NCBI GenBank assembly: GCA_948567375.1
Contig: OX419757.1
Coordinates: forward strand, 29,884,001-29,948,000
DNA: 64,000 bases
Direction: 5' to 3'
From: Lunularia cruciata
Taxonomy: Eukaryota; Streptophyta; Marchantiopsida; Lunulariales; Lunulariaceae
Part shown: positions 35,692 through 47,515 of the stretch, one piece after another
How the letters are laid out: every line of letters begins with the position of its first letter
Numbering within the stretch: the first letter of the stretch is position 1
Program-made: the position numbers and the translations under genes
The notes under the pieces: generated by a model
What the model was told of the DNA's origin: nothing
Seen by the model: the letters and a program-made list of their open reading frames with translations, nothing else
Databases searched by the model: none

Positions 35692-36576
35692 ATGTGCCCT
35701 ACCCATTCATGAAATTATGGATGTGGTACTCCACCGAATCTACAGAAGATCGAGACGGGAGGTACGTCCAAATCCCGTTTAGCGCGCCACAGCAGAGCAC
35801 GTTCGAGTATTAAGTACTGTAGTGCTAAAAGTCGATTGATTTTACAGCCGGCCACCTGTCCATCCGTCAATCCGCACAGAGTAGAACCAGATGCCCAGGA
35901 ACAAGTACAATTAAAGAGTTGACGGGACGCGGTACATCCACAACTACAGTACTCTATCACCCTCTACTCCTTGTTCCTTGCAACCACGAAAGGGATCTTC
36001 CACATGGCAAAAGCGTGAAAAGAACGGGACAGAAAGGTAGCGTTGATGCGGTTTAGGGTCCGGTCTTTCCGTTCCAGCTGCACGGTAGTAACATACTGTA
36101 CAGTGAAGCGCATTGTTCTGCATGCTGCGCTTCCGCAAGGCTTAAATTGTAGAAGCAGAATCAGCTGAATTAGGATTTCAAAATTCGAACTTGATTCGGC
36201 GAGTTTGCCATCCGTAGCTACTGCTGTTGCAGAGTGTCGAGGAAAAGGACGAAGACGAGGAGCGGCAGAGTTGACGGAGACGATCCAGGCTGGAAGCCTG
36301 TGAAGTCATGGTGGATAGCACCCACAGGAGAGGGTGTTATTAATGTGCGAGAAGCAGTAGTTGTGGGAAAACCAAAGGAGGAAATCAGTTGCCTAGCCAA
36401 AGTAGAAGAGATATAAACTTCCTCTGCAGCTGGCGCTGTGGTGGTTCTTGATCGAAAGAAGAGGAGTTACTGTAGTTGTCTTCTTTTGAGACAGACCTGC
36501 CCACTGTAATAGAGGAGAGTTGCTGTCGAAAGAAGCGGAAATAGACCGGTTGGTTTGGCTGGCAAGGTTTTATTGA

Positions 36577-36679
36577 AAGTAGGAGGAGAGTGAGATTGAA
36601 GGAGAGGTTATTGAGTGGTGGTGTTGTTAGTACGGTAGGGAGAGAAAGGGAGGAAGAGATAGAGAGAGTGAGAGGACTG
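36577..36679 (+). promoter_or_regulatory. GA-rich 5' leader of the first GAE gene
   Basis: The 100 bases before the start codon are rich in GA/GGA runs ('aggaggagagtgagattg', 'gggagagaaagggaggaaga'), a common feature of plant 5' leaders and of GAGA-type promoter elements. No clear TATA box is visible upstream, so the transcription start is not placed. Confidence 0.4.
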
Positions 36680-38065
36680 ATGAAGAGCAAGAATTCCAAC
36701 AGCCTTCCGGCTGATATGTACTTGTTTGATACACCGAAGGCGTTGCAAAATCCATTGCTGCAGCACAGGGAGAACTCATCACATCTGTATCCTTCCACCC
36801 CCGGGAAAGCGAAGATGGAGCGGAGCAATCACTTCGGAGACGTGCAGAGCCGATCTTACAATTTCTTTTTTGTGTTGTGTGTGGCGCTATTCATTCTCAT
36901 GGCCGGTGCCTACATGTTGCGAGGAGAAAGCAAATTTGTGCACCCGACATATAGTGTTAGAGCTTCTGAGGTCCCCGTCCCGGAGATGTGGAGGAGTCAG
37001 GCTTGGCAGAAAAGTGTCCGCCAGTCTACTCATCCTAAGCGGGAGGATGGACTCGTAGTTCTCGTAACAGGAGCTGCAGGATTTGTAGGTTCGCATGTCT
37101 CCCTTGCACTTAGGAAACGAGGAGATGGAGTCGTAGGCCTAGATAATTTTAACAGTTATTACGATCCTTCGCTCAAGCGGGCCAGGCAGGCGCTTCTGGA
37201 CAAGCGTGGAGTTTTTATCATAGAAGGAGATATCAACGATGCAGTCCTTTTGAAGGAGCTGTTTGACATGATTCCCTTCACTCATGTCATGCATTTGGCG
37301 GCCCAGGCTGGCGTGAGGTACGCGTTGGAGAATCCTGGGTCGTATGTGCACAGCAACATCGCCGGATTGGTCACTCTTCTAGAGCAATGCCGGAAAGCGA
37401 ACCCTCAACCTGCTTTCGTGTGGGCGTCATCGAGCTCAGTCTATGGCTTGAACACCAAAGTGCCTTTTGCGGAGAGCGATCGAACCGATCAACCTGCAAG
37501 TCTATATGCTGCAACCAAGAAGGCGGGCGAGGAGTTTGTCCACACATACAACCACATCTACGGCCTTTCGGTCACAGGACTACGATTTTTCACTGTCTAT
37601 GGACCCTACGGCAGGCCAGACATGGCATATTTCTCGTTCACTCAGAACATCCTCTCCGGTAAGCCCATTACCATATATCAGGGCGCCAATAAGGCCGATC
37701 TAGCTCGTGATTTTACTTTCATCGATGATATCGTTCAGGGATGTGTAGCATCATTGGACACCGCCGAAAAGAGCACTGGTACTGGTGGGAAAAAGAGAGG
37801 TCCTGCTCAGCTTCGTACTTTCAATCTGGGAAACACTTCTCCCGTTACAGTGCCAACACTTGTGGGCATTTTGGAGAAGCATCTGAAGGTGAAAGCAAAT
37901 AAGAAGTTTGTGAGGATGCCTCGTAATGGGGATGTGCCATTTACACATGCCAATGTCACTCTTGCGAGGAGCGAGCTGGGATATAACCCCACCACAGACC
38001 TCACAACTGGTTTGAAAAAATTCGTCAAGTGGTACCAGAATTACTACGAGATCGCCACTATTTAG
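36680..38065 (+). CDS. GAE: UDP-glucuronate 4-epimerase, type II Golgi membrane protein
   Basis: Converts UDP-glucuronate to UDP-galacturonate, the donor for pectin, in the Golgi. 461 residues, intronless, close to the usual family length of about 430-460. The ATG at 36680 is the first in the frame; the frame is open further upstream only from a GTG. Residues 37-43 contain YPSTPGK, a family N-terminal motif, which argues for a start upstream of Met46. A single membrane anchor lies at about 61-80. The extended-SDR fold follows: TGAAGFVG at 130-137 (NAD binding), AAQAGVRYALENP at 207-219, SSSSVYG at 250-256 with the catalytic Ser, Y276-X3-K280 as the catalytic pair, RFFTVYGPYGRPDMAYFSF at 302-320 and ARDFTFIDDI at 342-351. 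All hallmarks are intact. A paralog lies 3.9 kb downstream on the same strand. Confidence 0.96.
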   Translation: MKSKNSNSLPADMYLFDTPKALQNPLLQHRENSSHLYPSTPGKAKMERSNHFGDVQSRSYNFFFVLCVALFILMAGAYMLRGESKFVHPTYSVRASEVPVPEMWRSQAWQKSVRQSTHPKREDGLVVLVTGAAGFVGSHVSLALRKRGDGVVGLDNFNSYYDPSLKRARQALLDKRGVFIIEGDINDAVLLKELFDMIPFTHVMHLAAQAGVRYALENPGSYVHSNIAGLVTLLEQCRKANPQPAFVWASSSSVYGLNTKVPFAESDRTDQPASLYAATKKAGEEFVHTYNHIYGLSVTGLRFFTVYGPYGRPDMAYFSFTQNILSGKPITIYQGANKADLARDFTFIDDIVQGCVASLDTAEKSTGTGGKKRGPAQLRTFNLGNTSPVTVPTLVGILEKHLKVKANKKFVRMPRNGDVPFTHANVTLARSELGYNPTTDLTTGLKKFVKWYQNYYEIATI

Positions 38066-41000
38066 GCACTTGTGCAGTGGAATCTCGTGATGGCTCCATC
38101 ACTCATCTGGACGACTGCAAAATTTAACTCTGAATGCTCAACGGTTGCGCGGGTCCGGACATGATTAGGAGCTACTACTCCCAAGAAATTTATTCTTTTT
38201 ATTCATTTAGCTGTAGTGTGTCAGGGGGAGAGCCCGACACTCAAGCTTACTACATGAGATAGGAAAGAGCATGTGAAATTTGTGCAGAAAGCACTTGCAA
38301 GCCTCCCAATCTGGGTTTCCCATTGTAATTTTTGATTGGAAGGTTGGGCGAGTGCGTGGAAAAGTGCAAACCCCTAGCATTATTGTGTCGAGAAAATACA
38401 TATGGACTAGAACAAAATCTTAGGGCTCATAGAACAATGGGTTGGTAGGGAAGGAGTCGACAGTCGCTTCCTCTGTATATTATCCGCATTCAAGGACAAG
38501 TAGGAATGAAACTTATTGCGACTCTGAACCAAGACTGAGGATGACCTCAAGCAATTTATACAGTCTAGTGTTTAGTTTAGTAAAAAGGCTCGCTTACATG
38601 ATGCATAACATTTCACTGTAGATGCTGCTCATGGAATGTATCAATTTTGGCTTTGCTTGTTCCCGATTGCGCTTATGTTCCGCTCTGTATCGGCTTGCCT
38701 GGATCAGCTTGACTTGGGTGAGCATCCGTTCATGCATGCATTTCATTGCTTTCGTATTTACGTTTTCGGTTCGTTTCGGGTCGGATCTAAGTGGGTTTTG
38801 AGGACCCCGTTCGGTGAACTGCTTCTGCTGCCGTTTCTCATGTACAGTCTAGTGTATTGTACGCTTATGACCTCCATTTTACTTAGGATTGCCGCTTGAC
38901 ATGTAGGACCAATGTCCGCCTTACTCGACAATCTCCTCCTCCTTGACCTTCCCGCTGCTTGTGTTTTCCCTTAGAGCACTACTACATCTTATCAATTTCA
39001 GATATTCGGATTGGCGAGTGTAGGATGTATCAAGTAGTCACTACTGTAGTACGAGTTTGTAGATTTGTCTTTCAAACACTGATCTTATGTACGAGCTGTT
39101 CGAGGAAAAACTAGCTCCTATTGCAGTAGCTTGAGCTTGTAGATTCAACTTTCATATGGTTACTCCTATAAACTGAATTATCTTCGTTGCGTGTTTGCAT
39201 CCTTCCATTGAACCAACTTAACATACGTCCGACTTGGGGGTTTTCTCTTCTATAAGGTCTGTTTGAGTGCAGACGGTTCATTTTTTGACAAAATGTCCGT
39301 CAGTTCGTAGTCGGTCTACTTTTTGAATTTTCTAATTTCATGGACATAGTCTGGTGTTGTGAGGTGTCACATTTCCTTGTATGGTTAGTACTCACGGCTT
39401 TATTTTGCAGTTGACTCGGTCCAAATAATAGACACTAGTTCTGGAAGTTAATTACTGTGGGTCCCGCCGGCTTCTTTCTCTTCCTCATTCATCCAGAAAT
39501 GGTACTTCTTTGAGCCTTCGCAAATGCCCTTCAGCCCCCATAGGATTGTTTTTATCATGTGAGTTTCACGTGGAAGAATACCATCTTTTCCTTCGGAAAT
39601 GCGTGCGCCGTCGGTCCTACCTTCGCCAAGCTTGCGTGCCTACTCATGACGACGGTGAGTAAATATGTAAACCTCAAGTGAGCTAGAGTTGGTGTCTTGC
39701 AACGGAATTGTAAATTTCTTTGAAGTAACGGATATTGTTTAGTAGGAAAAACGGTCTTTCCACAAGTGATCTGCAGAAAGGCTCCCCATGCGTGACTGGA
39801 AAGGATACCTCCAATAGGACGCCAAGTGGATCGTCGGTGCCCAAAAATTTACATGAATATATTCTCTGACGCTGCGGTACTAGACTTTAGGCAGAATGAG
39901 CAACCAATGACCATGTCCTTCCTCACAAGCCTCCCGAGGAGATCGAGACTCGGACTTCGGGGGCTAGTCACTCTCCCACAAAGCATGCAGATGTTGACCT
40001 GCTGCAGTTTCTGCATACAAGTAGTTTCTCCTACATGGCAGATCAAGCTTAACAAATTGAGCCGCACGTCTTGTGAAAGAGAATCTGCAGCAGTAGCTCC
40101 CTTCATCTCCACATCAAGTTCCGGATTCCATCCATCTCATGTCTCCCTAGACATGTGAACGGACGAGCGAGCGTGCACCCAGGCAGGCCTATGACATACT
40201 GCTCCGATTCTTAAATATTCGTGGAAAGAATGTCTTGTCATGGGGCAGAATGTTGAGCCCCAGTAAGGTCTGTAATGATGTGTAAAAGTGTCTCTCCCTC
40301 TCTGCCCATGCCTCTAATCTGAACATCAATTGAGCCCATCCTCCTGGAGATGCTTTGAAAACTTTAAAGGGACTCACCTCTACTTTCCATTATTGCTGTT
40401 TTCCAGCACAAGGGCAGTGAGAAAAATTGACAGTGACAGATAAAATCAGACGTAGAAACGACCGCTTTCAGAAGCTGCCACTGGTGTCAGTTGCCACGAC
40501 CTGAACTGGAACGAGAGTAGGAGTAAACAGACTGAGTTGATGTACACCAGGACAGGCAGGCATCATGGAATTCGCACTTGTGTGTTCATCGATGCCGCCT
40601 GATAAAGAAATCGTCTTTCTTCTTACCACTGTATAGCACTTCATCTAAGCTTGACAGCCCGGCAATCTCACTTGCTCGCCTCAGCAGACGGCACAGTTGG
40701 TTATTATCACACCTTCTTAATAAACTCTTTGCCCTGATTTCCCTTCTTAACGGACGGGCCCAACTGGCAACTTCCTTTAAAGGTCTGCCTTGGCTTAATT
40801 ATATCTAGGTGTCTCAAGCAGCAGTACTGATGGACGGCAGGAGGCACTGAAGTAGAGACAAGGTCTAGTCTTGGCGCGGAAAGACGGATCAATCACTGGG
40901 GACACGGCATGGTTAACATGCTGGGTGCCTCCGAGATCGTCTTTGAAGCTCTTGGACAGAATCAATCTCTACTTCGGTCAAAACTCCTTCCTCCGGATCC

Positions 41001-41951
41001 TTCTCCTGCAGGTGGTGGGGTTGAGGTGATGTCAGGCTGAGAGCTAGGGTCCTTCCCTTTCATTGCAGATCCGCTTGGGGATCGAATACGAAGGTTCGCC
41101 CGACCCTACAAATACCGCTACATATGGTGCCATGATGAGCCCAGGAAATTGATCGCGAATTTAACATCCGAAGAAGTTTCGGAGGCAGGCTTTACGCAAT
41201 TCAACAACAAGGAAGCTCATTCTTTGCTTTTACGGTATCGATAGCAGTAACTTCAAACTTCCTTCAATTCGCCAAAAATCCTACTATTCTACATTCAAAC
41301 TTGATCGATTGATCGTCTAAGTATAGAGCTTCCCTCCTTCCCCACTGGTCAACCCGGGGAATTGGCGCTTCTGTAGTAAAATTTCTCTTCCAGTCCAGTA
41401 TCTTTGCTTCTTTTCTCCTTTCACGCCATCCACTGGAGCACGAGTTGTGTCGAGTCAACTACTTATGATGGGTATTACAGGCTTCCCTATGATGTCGAAT
41501 TCTGGTCGCTTACTGCACCATGTTTCCTCCTCCCACAGCGAGCAGCAGCAGGAAGGCAGCAGCAGGCCGGCAGCATTAGGACTACTTAGGATGCTGCGAT
41601 GCGGAAAGCTGCTCCTTGTTACAGGTAGTGACGGACAGAATCATAAGTCTTCCCACGCAAATGTGCTGACTTTCTCCGAGCTGTTATTCATCTAGCTAAG
41701 GTAGTCTGTATCGAGGACCGTGTCCAGTCCGTTTCGATTTCATTCCTAGCCAGATAGGCAGTCAGGCAAGGCAGCCTAGACAGCCTAGCCCAGACCTGTA
41801 GATCGATTGACGTACGTGATGGGAGAGAGAGCTGAGCGAGCGCATCATACTTGACGACTAGTCCAAGACGCAACATAGAGTTCCTCTTGCCTCGGTTCCT
41901 CCACCTTCTTCCCATTAAAGGCTCGTAGATTTGGCCACCTCGACAGTAGTC
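38066..41951. other. Spacer between the two GAE genes; no gene seen
   Basis: The first few hundred bases should be the 3' untranslated region of the first GAE gene, and the last few hundred the promoter and leader of the second. Between them I see no supported gene, RNA or known repeat. Short frames here have no recognisable motifs. A CAGCCTAG-type short repeat occurs near 41770-41790. Confidence 0.5.
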
Positions 41952-43289
41952 ATGGTGCTGGAAATTTCAATAGCCCAGGTGGTTCGCTCCTTCACTGAGT
42001 TTGAATGCTCTTTGTACCTAGTGATCCTAGTCCTCGTTGCCACAGTTATTTTACTGCTAGTCTGTGCGATGCCTCTCCTACTGAGAGAGGATGATGAGAT
42101 CAGGATGAATGGTGGGAGAGACCAGGCAACTGCGCCACCAGCACCAGGGGTGTGGCAGAATCCTGAATGGAAGAGCAGCGTTCACCAATCTTGCCAGGTG
42201 GGGCGGGAAGGAGGAGTAGGAGGAGGAGGCATGGTTGTCATGGTGACTGGAGCAGCAGGGTTTATTGGATTGCACGTATGTTTGGCTCTTAAACAGCAGG
42301 GACATGGGGTTGTAGGATTGGACAGTTTCAGCAGCTATTCGGATATGAAACTCAAGGTGAAGCTGAAGAAGGAGAGAAAGGATAAGCTCACAGAGCACGG
42401 AGTGTTCGTCATCAATGGGGATATAAACGATGCCTTGCTTCTCAAGAAGCTCTTCGACATGGTTTCGTTCACTCATGTGCTGCATCTGGCAGCACAGACA
42501 AGTATAAAATACGCTAGTGAAAACCCAGGTGCTTATGTGCAGAGTAACATTGCAGGATTGGTGACACTTCTGGAGGTTTGCAGGAAGGCGAATCCCCAGC
42601 CGGCTTTTGTTTGGTCATCATCAAATTCTGTGTATGGGCTTAACACTCAGGTGCCATATTCTGAAGTTGACAAATGTGATCAACCAGCCAGTCTTTATGC
42701 TGCTTCCAAAAAGGCAGGTGAGGGGTTTGTGCATATTTACAGTCACAGTTATGGATTATCTACCACTACGTTAAGGTTGGGCACTGTTTATGGACCTTGG
42801 GGGCGACCAGATATGGCCTATTGGATATTTACCCGGGACATTATTCGAGGAAAGGAGATCAAGTTATATGAAGGGCCCAACCACGCTGACTTGCCTCGAG
42901 ATTGGACCTACATAGATGATATTGTACGAGGGTGTTTGGCAGCCATGGCAACAACGGAGAAGAGCACTGGCAGTGGGGGTAGGAAGGCAGGACCTTCTCA
43001 ATGTCGGACGTATAATCTAGGATGCAGTAAGCCTGTTGGATTGAGGGAATTACTCAGCATTATAGGTCAACATCTTCATATTGATGCCAATTTCCACAGC
43101 GTAGAGATCCCACCCAATTGCAGCCCTTTCCAGTATGCAAGTGTGAATCTTGCTAGAAAGGATCTGGGCTACAATCCTACAACAGATCCAGAGACTGGTC
43201 TGAGAAAGTTTGTTGATTGGTTCCGGGAGTACCATTCTCTTCCCGAATGTTCCTCGTGTTTGACAGGATCTTCACCAGAGCCTTCGTGA
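41952..43289 (+). CDS. GAE: Diverged UDP-glucuronate 4-epimerase paralog
   Basis: 445 residues, intronless, with the ATG at 41952 (an upstream in-frame TTG is not a plausible plant start). One membrane segment lies at about 19-43, then a poly-Gly linker (88-93) and the SDR domain: TGAAGFIG at 99-106, SSSNSVYG at 222-229, Y249-X3-K253, GRPDMAYWIFTRDI at 285-298, RDWTYIDDIVRGC at 316-328 and LGYNPTTDPETGL at 405-417. The catalytic Tyr-Lys pair and NAD motif remain. Hallmarks have changed, however: AAQTSIKYA (180-188) replaces AAQAGVRYA, RLGTVYGP (275-282) replaces RFFTVYGP, and the late block 'RNGDVPFTHAN' of copy 1 is PPNCSPFQYAS here. It lacks the PSTPGK motif. Expected place: the Golgi, with the same or related UDP-sugar chemistry. 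The open frame suggests selection to keep it, but activity is uncertain. Confidence 0.92.
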   Translation: MVLEISIAQVVRSFTEFECSLYLVILVLVATVILLLVCAMPLLLREDDEIRMNGGRDQATAPPAPGVWQNPEWKSSVHQSCQVGREGGVGGGGMVVMVTGAAGFIGLHVCLALKQQGHGVVGLDSFSSYSDMKLKVKLKKERKDKLTEHGVFVINGDINDALLLKKLFDMVSFTHVLHLAAQTSIKYASENPGAYVQSNIAGLVTLLEVCRKANPQPAFVWSSSNSVYGLNTQVPYSEVDKCDQPASLYAASKKAGEGFVHIYSHSYGLSTTTLRLGTVYGPWGRPDMAYWIFTRDIIRGKEIKLYEGPNHADLPRDWTYIDDIVRGCLAAMATTEKSTGSGGRKAGPSQCRTYNLGCSKPVGLRELLSIIGQHLHIDANFHSVEIPPNCSPFQYASVNLARKDLGYNPTTDPETGLRKFVDWFREYHSLPECSSCLTGSSPEPS

Positions 43290-46200
43290 CGGAACAACGT
43301 GGGTGACTGTAGGTCCAGGTTTTCATTTATCTAATTTGGAGGACTGCAGAGTTTGTAGTCTCAGAAATCCAGGGTTATGAGTCCAGGACTCCAATTCTTT
43401 TCCTCCCGTGGTTTCTCAGCTTATGTGGTGACATATCAGCGACGGACAGAATTTTAGGCAAGAATGTGGGATGGAGAAGGAAGAGCACACAGAAATACAC
43501 AAAGAACTCGAGAAGGACAGAGGTTGGTGAAGGAACATTCCAGTTCGAAGATTTGGTTACTCATTGGCTTACAAACGCTTTTGTGAGAAATGCCGAAACC
43601 TTCCGAGATGCTGTGCGGAAGGATCTGAACAAGGGCGGGCAAGCTCATGTGAGTGATTCATCATGCGCATCATGGCATCATTTCTTGCGGTTCAGAATTG
43701 GCAGAAAGATTCCGAGTGGTTGGTGAATTTCAATCCATCTTGTTCTATCCAGATGAAAATTACCAAGTGTACATACATACCTTTCTGTGGAGGGATGGAA
43801 ATAGATGTTGAATGCGGAGCGAGCAGATTCACTCCGGCCAAATGAAGCAGCATAACGAAAGGCTCTTTTACTTAGAGGCATAGATCTCTTCCGTTGTTCT
43901 GCCCTAGGGCGAGTGATTTACACAATGATATATTGCCTCGGGGGACTTGTCCATCACGACCTGGCATGGTAAAGCAACACCGGCCATGAAGTGTTTTGTT
44001 GTTAGACAGAGAGAGCGAGAGAAATAGAGATATTGAATCTGAGGGTGGTGTGCTTGCTTCCCTATATGCTTGTAAGCTGCTTGTAAAGTCTAGTGAAGTT
44101 GAAGTAGAAGTTGAGTTTATAGTTAGAATTGAGCAGCTGCTGGATGTAAATAAGAGACCAAATTTTGGATGGACTAGCAGCAGTCCTCCCTGGAGAATGT
44201 AAATTTGAGAAATGAAGTGAGAAAGCGCATTGCTACAGGACCACCTAGAACTCGAATATACCCAAACATCAGCTAGAAGTATCCACAAAGATGAAAGAAT
44301 TCCTGGCTCCGAACTCGTTGGAACAGGATTCCTCAAATTTGATTCTCTTATCTGTGGGTGTAGGAGATTGGAGTGTGTAACTCTTCTCCGCAGAGTCGGA
44401 ACGAATACGTATAACAGTAAGGTTCAACGTTGACGTTGCTGCGTAACCGCATTTCATAAGTTGTCTTTTGGTGGATCTGTTTCTTTTGGGTGTGCATATC
44501 TCTGGGTACAGTTGCGTTAACTTTAAAATGTTTCCACATAGAAATAAATCTCGTTTGTGACTTAGTCTGAATTACTAATTTCGACCTTTGAAGGTTGAAA
44601 ACTCCAATGTTACTCCTCTGAAAGCGAGTTCTCTTAACCTCCAATTCCTTGCTTGTCAAGAAGTTGGTGCAAACTCCTCGTTCCTAGTCAAGAATCAAGA
44701 TGGGGGCTACTAAAGGAGGCGGTGTAGTATACCTTGATGTTTCAGTGAGGCTCTCTACTATGTAGAGCAGATAATGGAAGTGAACTATGACCGGGGACCA
44801 GCCACAAACCTGGCCCAGCCAGCGAGCCCCCACTGACAGAGCAAACTATTGTGCCCAGGAAAAGAATTGAATAAGTTAATGCCAAGCCCTCAAAAATTGT
44901 ATGTTTATGGAGAACTTACACACACAAGTTGCTTACTTTTCTCTTTGCTTTCACAAACAAGGGTTTTAATGCACATGTCTAAACAGGAATATACTACAGT
45001 AAGTAGCAACTGCAATTGCTTATTGTTGATGCGGTTCTCACCTCTATAGAATTATTACTTCCATGCTTAAGAGTTTCTTGTTACATGAATTCAGGTTCTT
45101 AGGAGGCGATTACGCTGCACATGCTCCTTCTCTTAGTCACCAGGGAATTTGCAATATCGAGCCAGTAACTGGCCACTTCATAAGCAATTTTCCGTCGACG
45201 AAAGTTACGCGGAAGCATTCACCACATCTTGAGGCTCTTTGTTTGCTTGGGCTGTGGTGCTTTTTGTCTAACATGTGTTTGCATATTCCTTCCTATCCAG
45301 AATGGGCCGACCCTTTATCTATGCTAGGACCCACATCGCGGTTTAAGCAGCTAGATATCTTCAGTTGCAGGGTTACGACGGAGTCTTGCTTTCTTGCACA
45401 TACTTACACACAAGTTTGAAACTCTGCCATCACTAGAGACAGGCCCACACGGGAGAAAGCTAAACAATGGCTTCTTCGATGAAGGTAGCTACGAATCTGC
45501 TTTTCTCTTATCAGGCCAATGCAGGAAGAGTGGCAAAGAAGGGATCATCAGACAAAGAAGAGGTCATTTATAACAAGTATTTGAAGTCATTTATCTGTTT
45601 TCTGTCGGTACAAAATTCTTATAAAGCACGCGTCTTGACAAACAGGATCATGATCATCATTTTCCACGAGTATTACTGTGAAAGTAGTCCAATTTGAGGA
45701 GATGCAATGTATCAGTAAGGACATCGATATCTCCAAATGCACATGACCTACGATCTCGTGGTCTATGGCATCTATACGGAATTCCCAGTATAGGATTGGT
45801 TTGTTTTTTGGTTCTTTGCCGTCTGGTTTACTAAGTATGATGCCTAGTTGCTGGGACTAGTGAATTTTAAGGGGTTGCATTGTACGACGCTGTAAAGGTT
45901 TTCCAGGAAATGTGGACTTAATCTTCTATATAGACCCATCATTTCTATCTCAATATACCATACCACTTCAGTTCTTCATCAAGCATGATGTCTGCCTTCT
46001 GTCACCCGAGTGTGCCATCTGTAAGCACTGTTCGAACCCGTTTAATATGAGTTAAAGTCGTGCAATTCTCGAACTCTCATCTTAATGCGCGCAGACTCTG
46101 GAATCTGAAGAGGACACAATTGACAATTGGCTGACATTACTCTCTTCAAACCAACTTGATAATGGATCTCACTTTGCTCCCCTATGAAGCATCTGAAATC

Positions 46201-46963
46201 TTTGATGTAGCCATTCACTGTCTCCGCAAGTGATCTCACAAGAGGACTAAGAAATTGTTTCTACTTCACACCCTTCAATTCTCGAATTAAGGTTGCACTT
46301 ACAGAAAGACAGGATTCAAAGTCAGCAGTCTGAATGTGCATACAACATCGAACATGACTTCTATACTATCTGGAACTGTAATTTTCAGTACGATACTTCT
46401 TGTTTTCAATGCGAGTCGCCTTTTTCTCGATTTTTCAGTACGAGTGGAGTGGATTTCAGGTCAGAGTGGAGAAACCACAGAAAGAACTGGACTTGACTTG
46501 GTGGCATCCCAAACCAGAGTGGAACATGGAACGGTCCTCTTTTAAGAGCTGACATCCAACCTATCACCTTATAGCGAGGAGCATATTTCTCACTCCCAAA
46601 GATTGACTACAAGCTGCCAATAGATTATACCCATGATCTGTCAGCGTAGATGGTTTTAGCTCCACCTCAAATGTGTGAGTTATTAAATCGGGTCTAGATT
46701 TCGAAGTCTGGCTTTCCCGAACCGTAAGTTAATGAATCGCTTAAGCTCCAGTAATCGGCAAGGATTGTCACACTTAAGGGAGTGGTGATACCGATGGACG
46801 ATCAGAATAACCCATCTCTTCGAAATGGACTAAAGTAATCAATTACTGTAAAGTGAAGGCGAATCGAATTTACCTTCCGACGAGATCACCTTTTGTATGT
46901 GGATCATTGTCCACATGCATTTGTAAATTTTAAATAATTAAGTTTCATAAACCCCGCATGTCC
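43290..46963. other. Region downstream of the second GAE gene; no gene seen
   Basis: This probably begins with the 3' untranslated region. A GA-rich tract lies at about 44005-44035 ('gacagagagagcgagagaaa'). Frames on both strands are short or low in complexity and show no family motifs. Confidence 0.5.
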
Positions 46964-47035
46964 GGCTCTATAGTCTAGCGGTTACGACATTGGACTTTGA
47001 ATCCAAGAGCCCGAGTTCGAATCTCGGTAGGGCCT
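46964..47035 (+). tRNA. tRNA-Gln (anticodon TTG), intronless
   Basis: The 72-nt cloverleaf: acceptor GGCTCTA pairs with TAGGGCC (one G-U pair) with a T discriminator, as in plant nuclear tRNA-Gln. D-arm region GTCTAGCGGTTACGAC; anticodon stem TTGGA/TCCAA with loop CTTTGAA, giving anticodon TTG at 46997-46999. T-arm CGAG-TTCGAAT-CTCG. The internal A-box-like TAGTCTAGCGG and B-box-like GAGTTCGAATC are the RNA polymerase III promoter elements. No 3' CCA is encoded, as expected for a eukaryotic nuclear gene. No strong poly-T terminator follows within about 25 bases; short T runs occur further on. Confidence 0.95.
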
Positions 47036-47090
47036 GCACTCACAACCCATGTTGTCTTTACAATGCACTTCACGTTCTATTTCGTTGTTG

Positions 47091-47427
47091 GTACATCCCG
47101 TTGCTGATGACAGGCATTTTCGAGAAGTGCAGGTAGTATGGTGGACGGAAATAAAAATACATCTACCAGAAGCCAGAGATTCTACATTTCCTTCTTTTAG
47201 GAGTTTCCATGACAGTCCGTTCTTGATAAATACTCGGCTCTACTATTAAAAAATAACGGGTACATCCCGTTGCTGATGACAGTCATTTTCGAGAAGTGCA
47301 GGTAGTATGGTGGACGGAATAAAAATATATCAAACAGAAGCCAGATATTCTACATTTCCTTCTTTTAAGAATTTCCATGACAGTCCGTTCTTGATAAATA
47401 CTAGGGCTCTACTATTAAAAAATAAAT
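47091..47427 (+). repeat. 170-bp tandem duplication downstream of the tRNA gene
   Basis: Unit 1 (47091-47260) and unit 2 (47261-about 47427) both start GTACATCCCGTTGCTGATGACAG and end near CTACTATTAAAAAATAA. They are roughly 90% identical by eye, with small indels. No coding frame is shared. Confidence 0.9.
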
Positions 47428-47515
47428 GAAGATAGGTGCAAGAGTAAGCATAAGAATCATTTTTATGATTGATTGATGCAGACCGGTGAACATACTATTT
47501 ACCAATATATGGTGA

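Noticed and set aside
36590-36679. N-terminal extension of the first GAE to position 36590
   Set aside because: That start would use GTG in a GA-rich leader. Plants start at ATG, and the first in-frame ATG is at 36680.
36385-36828. 147-codon minus-strand frame across the GAE leader
   Set aside because: Antisense to the GA-rich leader and N-terminus of the GAE gene; its Ser/Leu/Pro-rich composition comes from the complementary purine runs.
42078-42485. 135-codon minus-strand frame inside the second GAE
   Set aside because: Antisense shadow of a clearly coding plus-strand gene.
43872-44336. 154-codon minus-strand frame downstream of the second GAE
   Set aside because: Ser/Thr-rich low complexity from a GA-rich tract; no family motif and no codon pattern that sets it apart.
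45063-45419. 118-codon plus-strand frame
   Set aside because: No recognisable domain, no repeat in the window and no supporting context; it could be chance.
46964-47035. Organellar origin of the tRNA-Gln
   Set aside because: The acceptor, D-arm and T-arm resemble nuclear plant tRNA-Gln(TTG) rather than plastid or mitochondrial trnQ, and no organellar genes flank it.
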